A model generated the notes under the pieces. That model had not been told where the DNA came from and did not search any database. It was given only the letters and a program-made list of their open reading frames with translations. Below, piece by piece: positions 48,384 to 60,959 of a DNA stretch of 64,000 nucleotides. Both the position numbers and the translations under genes were made by a program. Each line of letters opens with the position of its first letter. Positions within the stretch are counted from its first letter, which is position 1. The DNA comes from Incurvaria masculella (taxonomy: Eukaryota > Arthropoda > Insecta > Lepidoptera > Incurvariidae): assembly GCA_946894095.1 (NCBI GenBank), contig OX335651.1, forward strand, positions 5,168,501 through 5,232,500, in the 5' to 3' direction.

Positions 48384-48541
48384 GGCGAGTGCACGAAAGG
48401 ACAAAACATTGAAATTTAAGTCAACTTATGTTTAAACACGTCACATTGTATGGACGGTACGGAAGGAACTCCATGCGGTTCACTAAAAGTGATGTGTTTG
48501 AACATTGATCAACTCAGCTGTTTCTTCGTGCAATCGAGGCT
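48384..48541 (-). mobile_element. Short hairpin MITE with GCACGAA termini (copy B)
   Basis: Reverse-orientation sister of 23506-23660: GGCGAGTGCACGAAAGGAC at the left, TTCTTCGTGCAATCGAGGC at the right, inner CACGTCAC and GTGATGTG arms. Confidence 0.6.
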
Positions 48542-48589
48542 AAGACGTATCGTAAAACAAATTGACAAAAAAAATATTGTTAGCATGCC

Positions 48590-48870
48590 CTGTGGGTCCC
48601 GTCAGCATCAGAAAAATGCATTCTCGTAGTTTAATAATCATTTAACGTATATGATATTTGGTATCTAATTTCAGACTACCAACAGCTGTCTGCACGTTTC
48701 TGCTTTTCCAAAAAAAATTCCTGGGTCAAAAACCACAGAGAAGTTTTTATTTACATTTTTTGTTCTTTTTTTCAGCATTATACGGATATATTCGTTGCCC
48801 GATACTAGATACCAAATATCAATAAATAAATGATCAGTAAACTATGCTTACACGGGGAACATCATTTGAT
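48590..48870. repeat. Diverged inverted-repeat element (TGATATTTGGTATCTA arms)
   Basis: ATGATATTTGGTATCTAAT near 48650 and GATACTAGATACCAAATATC near 48800 are inverted. The same arms occur in the better-preserved element at 55357-55981. Confidence 0.5.
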
Positions 48871-48924
48871 ACTCAAATAAAAATGGTTCCACTGCACTTC
48901 TTCCATGCATGTCTTAGAAATTTT

Positions 48925-49180
48925 TGATTCGCGGTTCAGATTCCATTTAAAACTGTAGGGCCACTGGGCCAGTCCTTACTTATAAGGTGGTAGTGTAATC
49001 CCACCCAGGTTGGTAAAATCACATTGAATTACTGATGGCCGAGGCCAGAAATGATAATTGCCCAAATTTTCCATCCAGTTCAATGTAGCCGTGAAATATA
49101 AGGAAGGTCCTGGCATGGCACCTCGTTCCCATGTATTGTATATTCTATAGTATTAGCCAACCATGTCAGGTGCCCAGAGG
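48925..49180 (+). repeat. Headless SINE body copy
   Basis: CGGTTCAGATTCCATTTAAA through TCAATGTAGCCGTG, GGAAGGTCCTGGCATGG and GTATTAGCCAACCATGTCAGG. From 49,200 to 52,750 the sequence is AT-rich with no gene or repeat that I recognise. Confidence 0.6.
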
Positions 49181-52100
49181 GAAAATAAAGATTTAGCATT
49201 TTCAGAAAATAAGTAAAAATTAAATGCAGATTGTTATTGTATCAATATCTTTTATTAGATAGGTATACATACCCTAACATTATAACTACCTTTAAGATTA
49301 AAATTGTATGAAACTTAACATAAACAATTTGTTACCTCCATAAAGATTCTGTAATTACTAATCTTAAGTGTAAAATCGGTTATAGCATCATAAAAAACTC
49401 GACTACGTTAAGACGATATAGTGTGTTAAAAAATATTAGATCAGGAATATTCATAATATTACAAAAGGGGGTGAAAATTTAACATTTTGGTAAACTCTAG
49501 ATACACGAAACAGTGGCAGCTATTAATATAGTTTAAATATATTTTTTGCAACAGGAAACAACTTGAACTCCGACTGCTTTCAGGAATTTAATATAATCAC
49601 TCTTCAGGATCATAAGAGGCTAACACCCAACGATATCTTTACGAAAATCTACTATTATGGCTAATGTGGCAGTGTTGTCACTGGTCTGGAGCCGCCAACG
49701 GGTGAGCACTGATAGTACGGTCTGGCTTCATGGAATAAACATTCGCTAATTTTTATTTCCGTTCGAAACATTTCTTGTTACAGGCCTCTTGTTACAATTC
49801 ATTAATTAATGACAGTCAACAATCATAACTTTTTAGGTGGACCAGTATTACTTTCCATTACCTTCCTATTAATAAAGAGAACGTTAATACCAAACGCTCC
49901 CAAATAGGGGCTCCATTTTGGATTGGCATGTGCATAACAAAACGTGAAAGAAAGTAAAAGTGTTAAAATATAATAGTCCATACATGTGGCCTCAATTGGT
50001 TTTGTATGTGTTTCTGTCTTGCTGTTCGTGTGAGTTCTGTATCAGTAACTTTGTTTCCTGACTCTTTGAACAAAAAGTAGCCAATGTGCTTTCTTAAAAC
50101 TCTAATAACTGCTGCGATAGCCTTGCCAACTTCCGAATTACTATGAGCATTCTCATTTTCACTAACACCTAAAGAGACAATTGCCTACTTTAGTTTAACT
50201 TTCTGCAACACACATACAAATGCTTTGCTCATACTTACAGTATGAAAAATTATTGCTAAAACGTAGCAACGGCATTAGTTACCCTAATAAAAATTCATAA
50301 AAGGTAATTGTTGGTAACTTACATTTTACGCTTCCTGAATCGCGGAACGACATTACAAAGTTTTATAAGTGGAAATATAGCACACACGCACTGAGCTAAG
50401 ACCAAAATATATTTTATCGAAAATTACAATAATTACAGCTTGAGATGAAATACTAAGAAATTTTGAGAACGTACGACAAAATGGAAATGCATTTTTTTTA
50501 TAATTTTTTTGTATAAATCATTTATGAAATTCATCTAAAATTTTTAAATTCCATACTTTCCGTGTAAATATTCATTCATATAAAAATAGACCAGGTCGAT
50601 ATGCATTGCATCTGTCTGTTTGTGTTTAACAATATTTTGGTGAACATTACAATGTCGCTACTTACTAGGTTATTTAGCGCTTGGCAGATTTAATCGCAGG
50701 TAATATCGAAAGTTAAACTAGAGGTCCAAAATGCATTAGAGGCAGCGTCACAGCGCATTGCAACCTCCCACGAAAATAAATTCTGAATTGATTATATTCA
50801 CACCTTAAGCACCTACATTAAAAAATATCTGCCTCGCATCTAACGCTAACGATTTCGTGTAAATGGCAACACGAAAGCACTTTCTTAGTCAACATTCTAG
50901 ACCCGTGAATTTATAACCATTTAACATCTACCCTGACGAAAACTCGCTCAAGTGTGCTAATACACACTCACGTTTACTACGACACGCTTGCCTTCGTCTC
51001 ATATTCAAACTGTATAAAATTGTTAACTGTAAAACTGTAACATAGCTCAGAAGTATGACTATAATACGACGACAAGCGTGTTCCCAATTCTGTGGTAATA
51101 CCAATTGGTCAGATCCGATACACAAGGCGCATCAAACAAGCAAACTATGACTTAGCAAACGCAGCACGGTTACGTAACAACAATTTGTTTTACGTGTAAA
51201 ATTTTGCACCAATTACGCACTACATTTCCAACTGTGCACTGTGGTAACGATCATCAGCCAACTGTTCAACGGGGAAGGCCAGCCAAAACTGTCAAATCGA
51301 TATTGGTGTTCTTCTGTGACGTATCATGTATTGGTTTTTCCTGTTTAACTAGTTAAAGATACCTTTCTTGCTCACTAGGTGGCGGGGTTTACATTGATTG
51401 TTCTTATAGCTTTTTAATGCTTCGTTTCTGGCGAATTTATGAGCTCCCATTTTCTTGCATAATCTCTTACACTATGTTTGTTACACTAACGGTCTAACGA
51501 TGCCGCAATTGCAGAACATGTTTCGCCTCCAACGTAGTAGGTATTACGGCATCGCGCACTGGGAAACCGTAAGTTTGACATACGGCAACAATGTGATATG
51601 TAGTGGCATGCGGTCGATATCGTGTCTCCACCGTATGGCCAAAGTGGCCGACGGTGCAAGCAAGGTATGGCACACAATTGAAACATTGCGCGCTCTATAA
51701 ATGCATTCGACAATTCAGTCCCACCCAAACCCCTTCAATACGTCCGCACCCTAAAAAAGAAAGGTTAGTAGTTCTGAAAATTGGAGACAGCTGGTCTCAT
51801 AATAGGTTTGATGGCATATCTCCTTCGTTTATATCCATGAATTAAACAAACATGATTTTAACTAAACCCCCCATACAATTACATAAGCACTTGGGGCAAG
51901 CTATGCTAACGCCACTTTGACAGTTGGCTTCCCCCTTACCAAACATTTAAAAATGTTTCAATAATCACACCTTCGAAAATCCAACTAATCCCCAATCGAA
52001 TCCATTCCAGCTCTCCTGGAACTCTGACATTACCTCATTAGTGAGCCAATACACCGATTAAAATTCAACAAACATCCTATCTACAAAAACAAATCGCTTA

Positions 52101-53008
52101 CAGCAAAATCACATTTGAACAAAACAAACGCACCATCGGTTCCTATAGACCGCCATCTTTTCAGTTTGGGCCCATTGCACTTTTATCCATAACATGGATG
52201 CGAGTTAGAGAATATTTTTCATGTGGCACAATGTACATTTTTTGAAGAACAACAAAATAATAAATAATTTAACTTTTTGAAAATTTGATTTTCTTAACAA
52301 CAGAACTAAATGGATTCCCCTGAATCAGGACTCGGACGATTATGTCATCTAATACCAAATTAAAATGCATCTTATGCCTACATAGATTCCTTTAAAAATA
52401 GTACATAATGTAAAGGAAAAAAACTTCTAAACAAGAACGGTACAAACACAGTCCTATATATTTTTAAGTTAGGCCGAAAATTGCGGGCCCCATACAAAAT
52501 ATAGTTTGGATATCTTATTAATAACACTGTCCCAATTAAATTGATGTTTTGTTTCGAAACCAGCTACTTAACAATCTGTGCACGTTTTGGTTAGTTTTAT
52601 CGAAAATAAAATCCTGGGTCAGGCCATAGAAAAAGTAACTGGATTCTGACATTTAACTCGATAAAAAAAACTAACATGTGAGAACACAGATATTGACTCT
52701 CACGGATAGAGTTCTCATGACATCGAGCGCGATATTCAATATTATGCCACCTTATGCGGAGTGCGCGAGGCATGCTGTAGTAAGATTTAAAAAATTAAGC
52801 AAATCGCCGAAATGATTACCAAACTTCGTCGCATGGGGAGCACAACTTACAGACCCACCCTGAATAGAGTGAAAGGCCCAAACTGCATCGCGACGGCTGA
52901 CGCAAAGACTTAAGACTATGTTCACGAGCACGCAACGCTCGGACGATGCACGGAGACCGCGAGGGGAGCCGCCCGGCTCGGAAGCGGGAGAGGCGAGAGC
53001 GCCGCCTC

Positions 53009-56000
53009 CTATGTCTCGCTCGTGTCCGGTTGGAAGTAATGCAGGCCGTTGATCTGGGAACAATCGTTTAAGGATCACGACTGCTGTGCGGAAGCTGGAC
53101 GTACGATAATACTTCTGTCACCATTTTGTCAGTTTTAGTCGCAGCCATAAAATGAAACTGTTAATCGACTATCCAACTTAAAATTTATCAATTTACAATT
53201 TATCAAGCGCATTATCACAAGGTCTTTCTGATAAGGAGGTTTTTAGGATATGCTGCGAGGGTAAGGACACTAAAGTCCAGTTCGAAAGAAAAGCCACTAC
53301 AGGAAGCTAACGACGTAACTGCACCTGTGTGAGATGAAAGATATCTCCCCCAAAACATCAAGAGTTGGAATGGTAGACCGGGATAGATACGGTTTGAGAA
53401 GCACATCAAATTCGAAATGATTTTTTTTTTCTCAGAAATATATAATTTCATGTTCATATGCTTACATCAAGTTTGCAACATTTAGCGGGGCCCGGAAGAT
53501 AGATATTTTTTAATAGAAAAATGTATTAAAAAATATATATCTCCTAAACAAATATTTAGAAACGGTATTAAAAAAAATTATATGTTAAGTCTTTTAAGGC
53601 GTAATGTAACTGTGAATTTGCAACAATTTTGTAATTACGGAAATGTATTTAAAAAAATGTTTTTACTAAAAAAAATCTATGCCGCGAACCTTACTTGCTA
53701 TTGCTATATTTCTTTCTAGAATATGTAAAAGAAAATTAAATTCTTTAAAAACTATACCACGATCGATTTTATAAGTATTTCGAATTTTTGTTTAGCTTTT
53801 GTGTGAATGTAAAAATTATAAATGAAAAAAAATGTACTTCTAATATTTGCAACATTTTACAAATTTCACAGAATATATAGAGTTTGCGATCAGTTTCCAA
53901 TTTCAGAAAATAAAATAGAATTTTCATTATTTGCTTTGCAGATATTATGAAAATAGTACAAAAAAATATATATACACAGTTCCGTAAATAAGAAATTGTT
54001 GCAAATTAACAGCAATATTACACCTAAAATTAGGTAACATATAACATTTTTAAATAACATTTCTAAATATTTGTTTAGGAGATATCATTTTTTAAACATA
54101 TTTCGTATTTTATTTCTATCTTCCAGACCCCCAAAATGTTGCAAACTTAATGTACACACGTCCACATGAAATACTACGTTTATGAGAAAAAAATAGCATT
54201 TCGGATTTAATGTTTTCTAAGTGCTGATTTAAGGCTAAGGTTCCTGGAGTATGGATGAGGGATGGAGATGAAAGATATCTCCCCAAAAATATCAAGAGTG
54301 GGGATGGATGAGGGATGGAGATGAAAGATATCTCCCCTTAAAATATCAAGAGTAGAGGACCAGAGAGAGAACTAAAAAGCTGGAGTTACACATGTCAGTT
54401 GCATATAAGCTTGTTCAAAAGTATGCGAGTAACTGTCAATGGCAATGGCAAGTGTCATTGCTAGTAGATGGCAGGCTAGTAGCTAGTAGGTAATTCAATG
54501 GCACAGCGTTTGTTTTTTTCTGTGCCAGTGGCTCGCGGTGTGAGGCGGGAGTAATGGTGAAGGAGGAGTCAGATTACAGAAAGTGCCGGTATATCGAGGT
54601 GTCGGATTACAGAAAGTGCTGGTATATCGAGGTGTCGGATTATAGAAAGTGCCGGTATAGCTAGGTTTCGGATTACTGAAGACGCCGATATAGTGTTGTG
54701 TCGGATAACAGAACTTTCCAGTAAAGCAAAGTGTCGGACCACAGAATGCACCGGTATAAAGAGGCAGCAAGACTATACCAGATACCCTGGTCCCAGTAGT
54801 CACCTAAATTGGCGTTTACGGCAAACCGATGGACTGGCGTTTTCAAATGCATGGAGAAATTGAAGAGCGCGCGCAGTGGGGGTTAAGCGAACTAACTGCC
54901 GACTCCGGGTTTTCATACAAATCGGAAGCCTGAGTGTGACTTTGACAGCTTCAAGAAGTAAAACCACAGAATATCTAGTAAAAACATGTAAGTATAGTGT
55001 GTACTCACTGTCATGTCGTACTCGGTGACGAAGGCGGGCACCTCGAGCTGGTCGCGCGCCATCACGGAGTAGAGGTACTCGACGCCGGGCAGGTTGTGAA
55101 CCTTCGCCTTGATGGCGGGGGCCATGAACGTCGTGAACCACCACGTCATCATCTGCAAACATGGACCACAATTTTTTTCATGTAACTGTTTCACTCGTAA
55201 TCATAACACTCACCTGCGTGGCCACACTCTAAAACTGAATAAAACAGAACACAAAAGCAACACACGGAAGCACTTCAAAACCAACAAAGTGGTTGACGAT
55301 TGGAACCAACTTCCAGAGGACATTATCAGTGCAAACAACACTAATCAATTTAAGGTCGGCCCGTAAGCATCAGAAAATTTCGCCGCCCATGCAAACGTAG
55401 TTTACTAATCATTTGAAAACCACTGTTCCAACTTATTATAGGCAAAGCTCAAATGGCAGTGGGCTGGTCACGTCAGTCGAAGAGACGACGACCGTTGGAG
55501 TAACCGTGTCCTACACTGGCTGCCGTGGGCAGGCAAACGGAGTGTGGGAAGACGACATCAAGTGCGTCGGCGGAAAGCAGTGGTTCCGTACCGCTGAGGG
55601 CCGGGAGGACTGGAGAAGGATTGGAAAGGCGTATGTCCAGCAGTGGACGCAAACACGCTGACTGACTGACTGACTGACTGACTGACTGTTCCAACTTACT
55701 TGATATTTGGTATCTAATATTAAGCTACAAATATCTGTGTCTGCATGTCTTTGTTTTTTCGGTAAATGTATTCTGGGTCAAACCACAGAGAAAACTAAAT
55801 TCGTATGAAGATTTTCTTTTTGCTTTATTTTCATTAGGTTTGGATTTTTCAAAAAAACAAAAGCGTGCAGACACAGATATTTGTTACCTGATATTAGATA
55901 TTCAATATCAATTTAATTGGAATAGCGGTTTCCAAATGATTAGTAAACTACGTTTGTATGGGGGACATAGCTTACGGGCCGTTCTTAAGAACAATTTTTG

Positions 56001-59000
56001 CGTTTATCTAAATAAATACATTTTTAAAAACTAAGTGAACTGAAACCGATTAGGTGAAAAAAATTTTAATCTTTTAGTACACCGATGAACTATGTACTCG
56101 ATTTAGACACATCAGCCTAGGCTGCCTGTCCAATATAAAATAAATAAATAAAAAAAAACTGGAAATGTATGGGTAATTTTTTTTCAATTTCATTTATTTA
56201 AAATTTTACGTAGTCAATCTACATTAAGGCTGAGAAAAATAGTCGCAACAGAAACTAAAAGTAACGAAAAGTAGTACTTTGTGATGCCATTTTGAAACAT
56301 TTTGTATCGACGAAACGTCCTAGTAATGCAAAGTGACATCTCAAAGTACTTCTTTTCGTTAGTCTTAGTTTCTGAATGAATGAATGAATGAATGAATAAA
56401 TTCTTTATTGTGCAATAGAAAACAAGTACAATTACAAAAACAATTCGAAACAACAACAAAATTGCACAAAGGCGGACTTATCACTAGGAGTGATTTCTTC
56501 CAGTCAACCTTTGGGGTGATGAGGAGAGACAATCTAAAATATCTGTAGGTAGGTACACAATAGCAATTTGAAAGGAAAAGAATAAAGCAAATAACTTTCT
56601 AAGTTTCTGTTATGACTATTTATCTTATCGACCTTTATGTATCTATTTACGTCACAAAGATCCGTACACAAACCTACTGTCATGTTAATAGCCCAACAAA
56701 GCTACTATATATATGAATATGAACCACGAAAAATCGACCTAGCTAGTCGCCTATTACGACATGAACGAAAATAAATGCAGTGGGACCACTTGTATTATTT
56801 TTAAGTGCCGAAACCCAGACAGCACAAAGTGGAAAGTATTTTTTTTTTATAAATACCAGGACGACACAAATGTAATGCTTTTTTATGCCTATATCTGAAG
56901 ACAGAGTCCACTAAAAATAATGTTACGCTAGGGCTAAGGGTCTTGCACATTAGTAATTACCAAGATTTCCAGATTCAAGATTCAAAACACACACTCATAT
57001 AAAATGTTTTGTTCCTTTCTCTCGAATTTGAAACTGCATGACAATGCAAAGGACAAAACATCGTATCACAGTAACAGGGACAATGTCTATCGGATTTAAA
57101 TTCGTGCATAGAACAAGTTCCGTTCTAAATAAAAGTGGGCTTAGCCTGAAACAATTTGATAGTCACAAAAGAAGTGTCGAACAAAAAGAAGACTTTCTGA
57201 ATATGAAAACATTATTTATACCTTTGTCCAGAAGGTGGGATGAACAATGTAGAATGCTTTTAAATTCTTCTTATACCTGAAACATAAAAAACATTTGTTT
57301 ACAAGCCGCCTTCATTAAGATACTCTAAGGATAAAGCGCACCATCTCTGGTTAAGGATAATGTAAATATTAGGATATATCTAACCTTAGTTAATGACATA
57401 AGAAAAAATACTCTGTTTAATATTATCGTTTTTGTTAAGATAATTAATAATATAGATCCTAGTAACCACTGCTGTTGCACCCTAAATATTGGATAATTCA
57501 GTGAGGGGATTTTAGCCTAAGTCGATGGTTTACGGTATTTCTGAACGAAATATGTTTTAACTCAATACGCGTAAGTATTAAAAGGTCGCATTAAGTGTTA
57601 AAATTATATAGCAGAACCCCGTCGGAGCATCACATCCCAACGGCGGGTAACTCACTTGTAAGGCAGCACGGTGTAGACCTCTTTGAGCCAGGAGAACGGC
57701 GGATGGTTGCCGGCGGACGCCTGCGTGTGGAAGTATGCTATGACGTAGTCGCCGCGCACCACCGGGTCCAGCAGCTGTATCAGGTAGAGCAGCGCCTGCC
57801 AACGCAATGCATGGTGGATGAGTACACATAATGCCTTTACAATATTTATAGCATCATTACTCCGGTATTTTTAGCTGTCAAAAATACTAAGGTTAATTGA
57901 GTAAATAAGGAGTTGAACAAAATGGCGACCAATACGGATCAGATGACGTGTAGTTTTGATAATCAGTGAATCTAGTGACCCGGGATGGAGTATTCTGGGC
58001 AGTATTCTTGCGGTGGGGGCTACGTAGCGGGGGGCATGAGGCAGCTATCGCGGTAGCTGCTAACTTTTTCAATACTTTTATCACAGACTATCATATAACC
58101 AATGCCCTGTTAACTTCTAGGCCGTGAGAAAGATAGGTTAGGATAAAAAAAATTGTGCCTTCTAGGATAAGTATTAAACAGATTACACGGAGCGTCTGGG
58201 AGTGGGCTACTTAACCTTAGATGAACAAACTGCTGCAAAAAAAGAACAATAGAGTCCGTGCGAAAAGAGAACCGGCGTGGCGTACAATGGAACTTACATT
58301 AAGATTTTTTCATAACATACCAGTGTATGTTACAATTATTAAGACCTGAGTTCTAACACAGCCTCAAAATATCAAGTTGCTACAGTTATACTATAATGAC
58401 GTGCCAGTGTTGTCAGCAGGACAAATACGATAAATGTGGCCATGTGCGCCCTAAAATCTTATGATGGTTCTCTTTCCGCACGGACTCTAGCATTAAAATT
58501 AATATATAAAAAAAAAAAAAAATTTTTAAATTTTAATAATATCATATATATTACATATAATTCTTAAGGATAAACAGACACAGTATTCCTAAAGCTTAGA
58601 GGGCCTTCCGTCCGTCACGTTGCAGACATCGTCAGGATTGCAGCGCAACCTCGAGGACTTCCGGCGGATTGTCCAGTCAGAAGGCAAACTAAGGGTCGTC
58701 GGCTACGCAGATTTTAGATTCGGGTACGTTCAGCTGTAGGTGAGAGTAGCAACACGGCTCTTCATAACCGATGAAATTATGCGTGCAGACTATGTATACT
58801 ACGATGTCAATACGTCAGTGTTCGCGGCTGAAACTCTGTGTTGCCATATTGTGCCAGTAACCAAGCGACGTGCTGTGTTACTACTCTCACCTATGGCTCC
58901 AACCAACCCACAGTCGGTTAACTTAACTTCTGACTGGACGACGCGCCCGCAACGCTACGGACGAAACGACGACCCAGAAAGAAGTGGTGATCGGTTACCT

Positions 59001-59152
59001 TGTCGAGGTTGACATCGTTGATGGGGAACCACTTGCCGATGAAGATGACGACGGGCCGGCCGAGCCGGTCGACGCCGCTGCGGTAGAGGCAACCGATGCC
59101 GGACACCTCACTGAGGTCTTCGCTCCGAGCGCGCCGCAGTAGACGGTCGTAT
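53009..59152 (-). CDS. Gdap2: GDAP2-like protein, 3' exons encoding the CRAL-TRIO domain (partial)
   Basis: Five exons join in phase: 58999-59152, 57656-57795, 57222-57276, 55009-55152 and 53009-53053. Together they encode about 178 C-terminal residues. Blocks in order: RSEDLSEVSGIGCLYRSGVD, RLGRPVVIFIGKWFP, GDYVIAYFHT, NLKAFYIVHPTFW, MMTWWFTTFMAP, GVEYLYSVM, FVTEYDMT and a terminal INGLHYF. This matches the Sec14/CRAL-TRIO lipid-binding half of GDAP2, whose N-terminal half is a macro domain. The first exon begins mid-codon, so upstream exons exist; none is recognised up to 64000 and they likely lie beyond the window. Introns hold a foldback repeat, a minisatellite and LINE pieces. The molecular role of GDAP2 is not well defined. 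Confidence 0.88.
53467..54151. mobile_element. AT-rich foldback element with ~170-bp arms
   Basis: The left arm (AGTTTGCAACATTTAGCGGG, TATCTCCTAAACAAATATTT, AATTTGCAACAATTT) and right arm are inverted copies of each other. No coding frame. It lies in the last intron of the GDAP2-like gene. Just outside, the motif GAGATGAAAGATATCTCCCC occurs at about 53331, 54258 and 54321. Confidence 0.6.
54570..54765 (-). repeat. 33-bp minisatellite, about six units
   Basis: Units of about 33 bp (ATTACAGAAAGTGCCGGTAT, ATCGAGGTGTCGG), degrading towards the right. The minus strand stays open and would read an 11-residue repeat (PTPRYTSTFCN). It lies in a GDAP2 intron; coding use is unlikely. Confidence 0.65.
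54803..54966. repeat. Half copy of the CACCTAA/GGCGTTTACGGC element
   Basis: Shares CACCTAAATTGGCGTTTACG, GCAAACCGAT, AAATTGAAGAGCGCGCGCAG and GAAGTAAAACCACAG with the complete element at 61736-62053. Confidence 0.55.
55357..55981. mobile_element. Long-TIR element (CGGCCCGTAAGC termini) interrupted by a LINE fragment
   Basis: GGCCCGTAAGCATCAG with GTAGTTTACTAATCATTTG at the left, and the inverted copies AATGATTAGTAAACTACG and GCTTACGGGCCG at the right. Arms are about 60 bp. A 249-bp LINE 3' fragment has inserted near the left arm. Confidence 0.65.
55436..55684 (+). pseudogene. 5'-truncated LINE fragment with 14-bp target-site duplication
   Basis: The duplicated target ACTGTTCCAACTTA is exact on both sides (55422-55435 and 55685-55698). 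The insert encodes the RT C-terminus (KWQWAGHVSRRDDDRW, RVLHWLPWAGKRS, then in another frame REDWRRIGKAYVQQWT) and ends in a (TGAC)n tail. Confidence 0.8.
56368..56525 (-). repeat. LINE/SINE 3' end with (ATTC)n tail
   Basis: On the minus strand: AAAGGTTGACTGGAAGAAAT, AAGTCCGCCTTTGTGC, TTGCACAATAAAGAATTTAT, then (TCAT)n. This is a recurrent 3' end of lepidopteran LINEs. Confidence 0.6.
58250..58489. mobile_element. MITE with TAGAGTCCGTGCG termini
   Basis: 240 bp with inverted ends AGAGTCCGTGCGAAAAGAG and CTCTTTCCGCACGGACTCT. Terminal TA fits a Tc1/mariner-like target. It lies in the intron between the first two visible GDAP2 exons. Confidence 0.65.
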
Positions 59153-59964
59153 CTGTGGCAAAAGAAACGACTTGTTAGCTTTATGTTGCACTAGCCGTTT
59201 AACCCTGTCGTTTATTGGACTACTAAAGATTTTTGTCTTTCTAAAAAATAACTGGTAACTGCTCAGTTATTTCATCGAGGGATAAGATCAGGAAAGAGGC
59301 TATCCTCAAAGAACGAGAGAGACCTACTAAAGTCAACAAGATCAGCAAGTAGGGAAGTGATGGAGCAAAATGGCGCACATTAGAGGAGGACTACGTGTAG
59401 CAGTGGGTGGAAAAAGGTTGATAATTATAATGCTAAGCTCTCTGTTAATAGCTCAATGGTAGAATGCCTGAATTATTCCTACTTACCCGGTGCACATCAT
59501 GATGGTGCAACCTATATAACCTTTGTAATATATGAAAAAAAAAAAACGAAATAGCTCAGATCAAAAAATATCATTTCTAGATCCCATTTGCAAGCGTACC
59601 GAGAGTTTGAAATTATTTTGAGTTTAATCTGATGGTTGGTTGATAGTGAACAGTTTCCTGGAGAATCTAGAAAACAAAATATAGGGAATATTTTGTTCTC
59701 AAGCTTCATTGAGGAAACGATAACGGAGAAAACGTAAGGCGTGGAAATGTGTGAAAAGGTAAATCGGAAAATGTGAAAGGATAGTAACCATAATGGTGGA
59801 ATGGATCGTGTGACTGCAATCGAGTAATATAAAAGGAGGATAAAACCTATTTGGTTCAAAAAACCGAAACGACGATACATCTAACTCCCCCAGTCACGCC
59901 AAAATCAAGTTCCATAATGATATTTCCAGGCTACATTAACAGCAAACAAAAAGTAGAAAGGTCA

Positions 59965-60170
59965 TCCTTCCCCCAGTCGGGCAGCCACGGGTTCGGGCGG
60001 CCTTGGACGAGAATACCATTCGGGTCCCCTTCCTCCTAACGAGCGTCGCCATCCATCACTCGATCGCGCTGAAGGAATCGGACAGTCCGTGATTAGTGCT
60101 GCATCCATTGCTGGCCGACACGCGAACGGGGACGCCCACGCGCAACGCGTTCGTGACGTCAACATTTGTG
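59965..60170 (+). other. GC-rich unrecognised coding-like segment
   Basis: One plus-strand frame reads QPRVRAALDENTIRVPFLLT then, after one stop, LADTRTGTPTRNAFVTSTF. It has a more protein-like composition than its surroundings, but the family is not recognised. It could be a decayed exon or transposon fragment. Confidence 0.25.
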
Positions 60171-60177
60171 TATTACG

Positions 60178-60364
60178 GGGGTTGCCACGATAAATTAACT
60201 CACCGGGTGAACGGGTGAGTGATACAATCTGAAATTTAGTTGCCCTTCGTACCATGCGAACTGAACAAACAACGTGTTGTTTTACCAGTTAGCGTGGCCC
60301 GAAAGTGAAACAGAACGTCAGATTTGCCTGATCACCCGACGAGTTAATTTACCATGGTAACCTC
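60178..60364. mobile_element. MITE with GGTTACCATGGTAAATTAACTCG-type ends (copy 1)
   Basis: GGTTGCCACGATAAATTAAC at the left and the complement of GGTTACCATGGTAAATTAAC at the right, each followed by CTC(A/G)(C/T)CGGGTGA. Confidence 0.6.
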
Positions 60365-60409
60365 ATGGTGTAAGCTATATTGCTACTAGAAAATGGGACA
60401 AACCAGGTG

Positions 60410-60849
60410 GGTTACCACGGTAAAATTAACTCGCTGTTTAGCTAGCAAGCTAGTTTTTAATTTTAACGTTTAGTGGTATTTCGTACCATGCCAACTGTTA
60501 AATTTCAGTTCACTTGGCCGAATAACACGTCGTTTGGCAGTTAGAATGGTACGATATGCTACTAAACTTCTAATTTAATAACTCATATGTCTGTTCACAT
60601 TCACATGCCCAGTACTACCATGGACGCTGCTCTGTGGAACTTGCATCCGTTATACTTCCTCATCCTACCTATATACCTATATCGATAGCTAAGCAATAGT
60701 CCGCAAATCCGCCGGTATGGTGCCTCCCTAAGCCTGGTTACGCGAGGCGAGGTGTATTTGGCTTTTCTGAGCACCTTTGGTCCCCAGCACCCATACCATT
60801 TTTTCAATAAAAAAAACCCGGCGAGTTAATCTATCATGGTAACCCACCA
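60410..60849. mobile_element. MITE with TGGGTTACC ends and CCAGG repeats (copy 2)
   Basis: TGGGTTACCACGGTAAAATT at the left and GATTAACTCGCCGGG-type sequence at the right in complement. The bases CCAGG abut both ends. A single end of the family is at about 63430. Confidence 0.6.
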
Positions 60850-60959
60850 GGACACAAGTAAATATTCGCAGCCTTGAGCATAGATACATTCGGTCAATAA
60901 AATGTTAATATACGTATGTATTGAAAATGCTGGACGATCACGCCTACAGCTAGGATGGC

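Noticed and set aside
54495..54803. 102-codon frame over the minisatellite as a real gene
   Set aside because: It is explained by a 33-bp repeat period; no splice context or family match.
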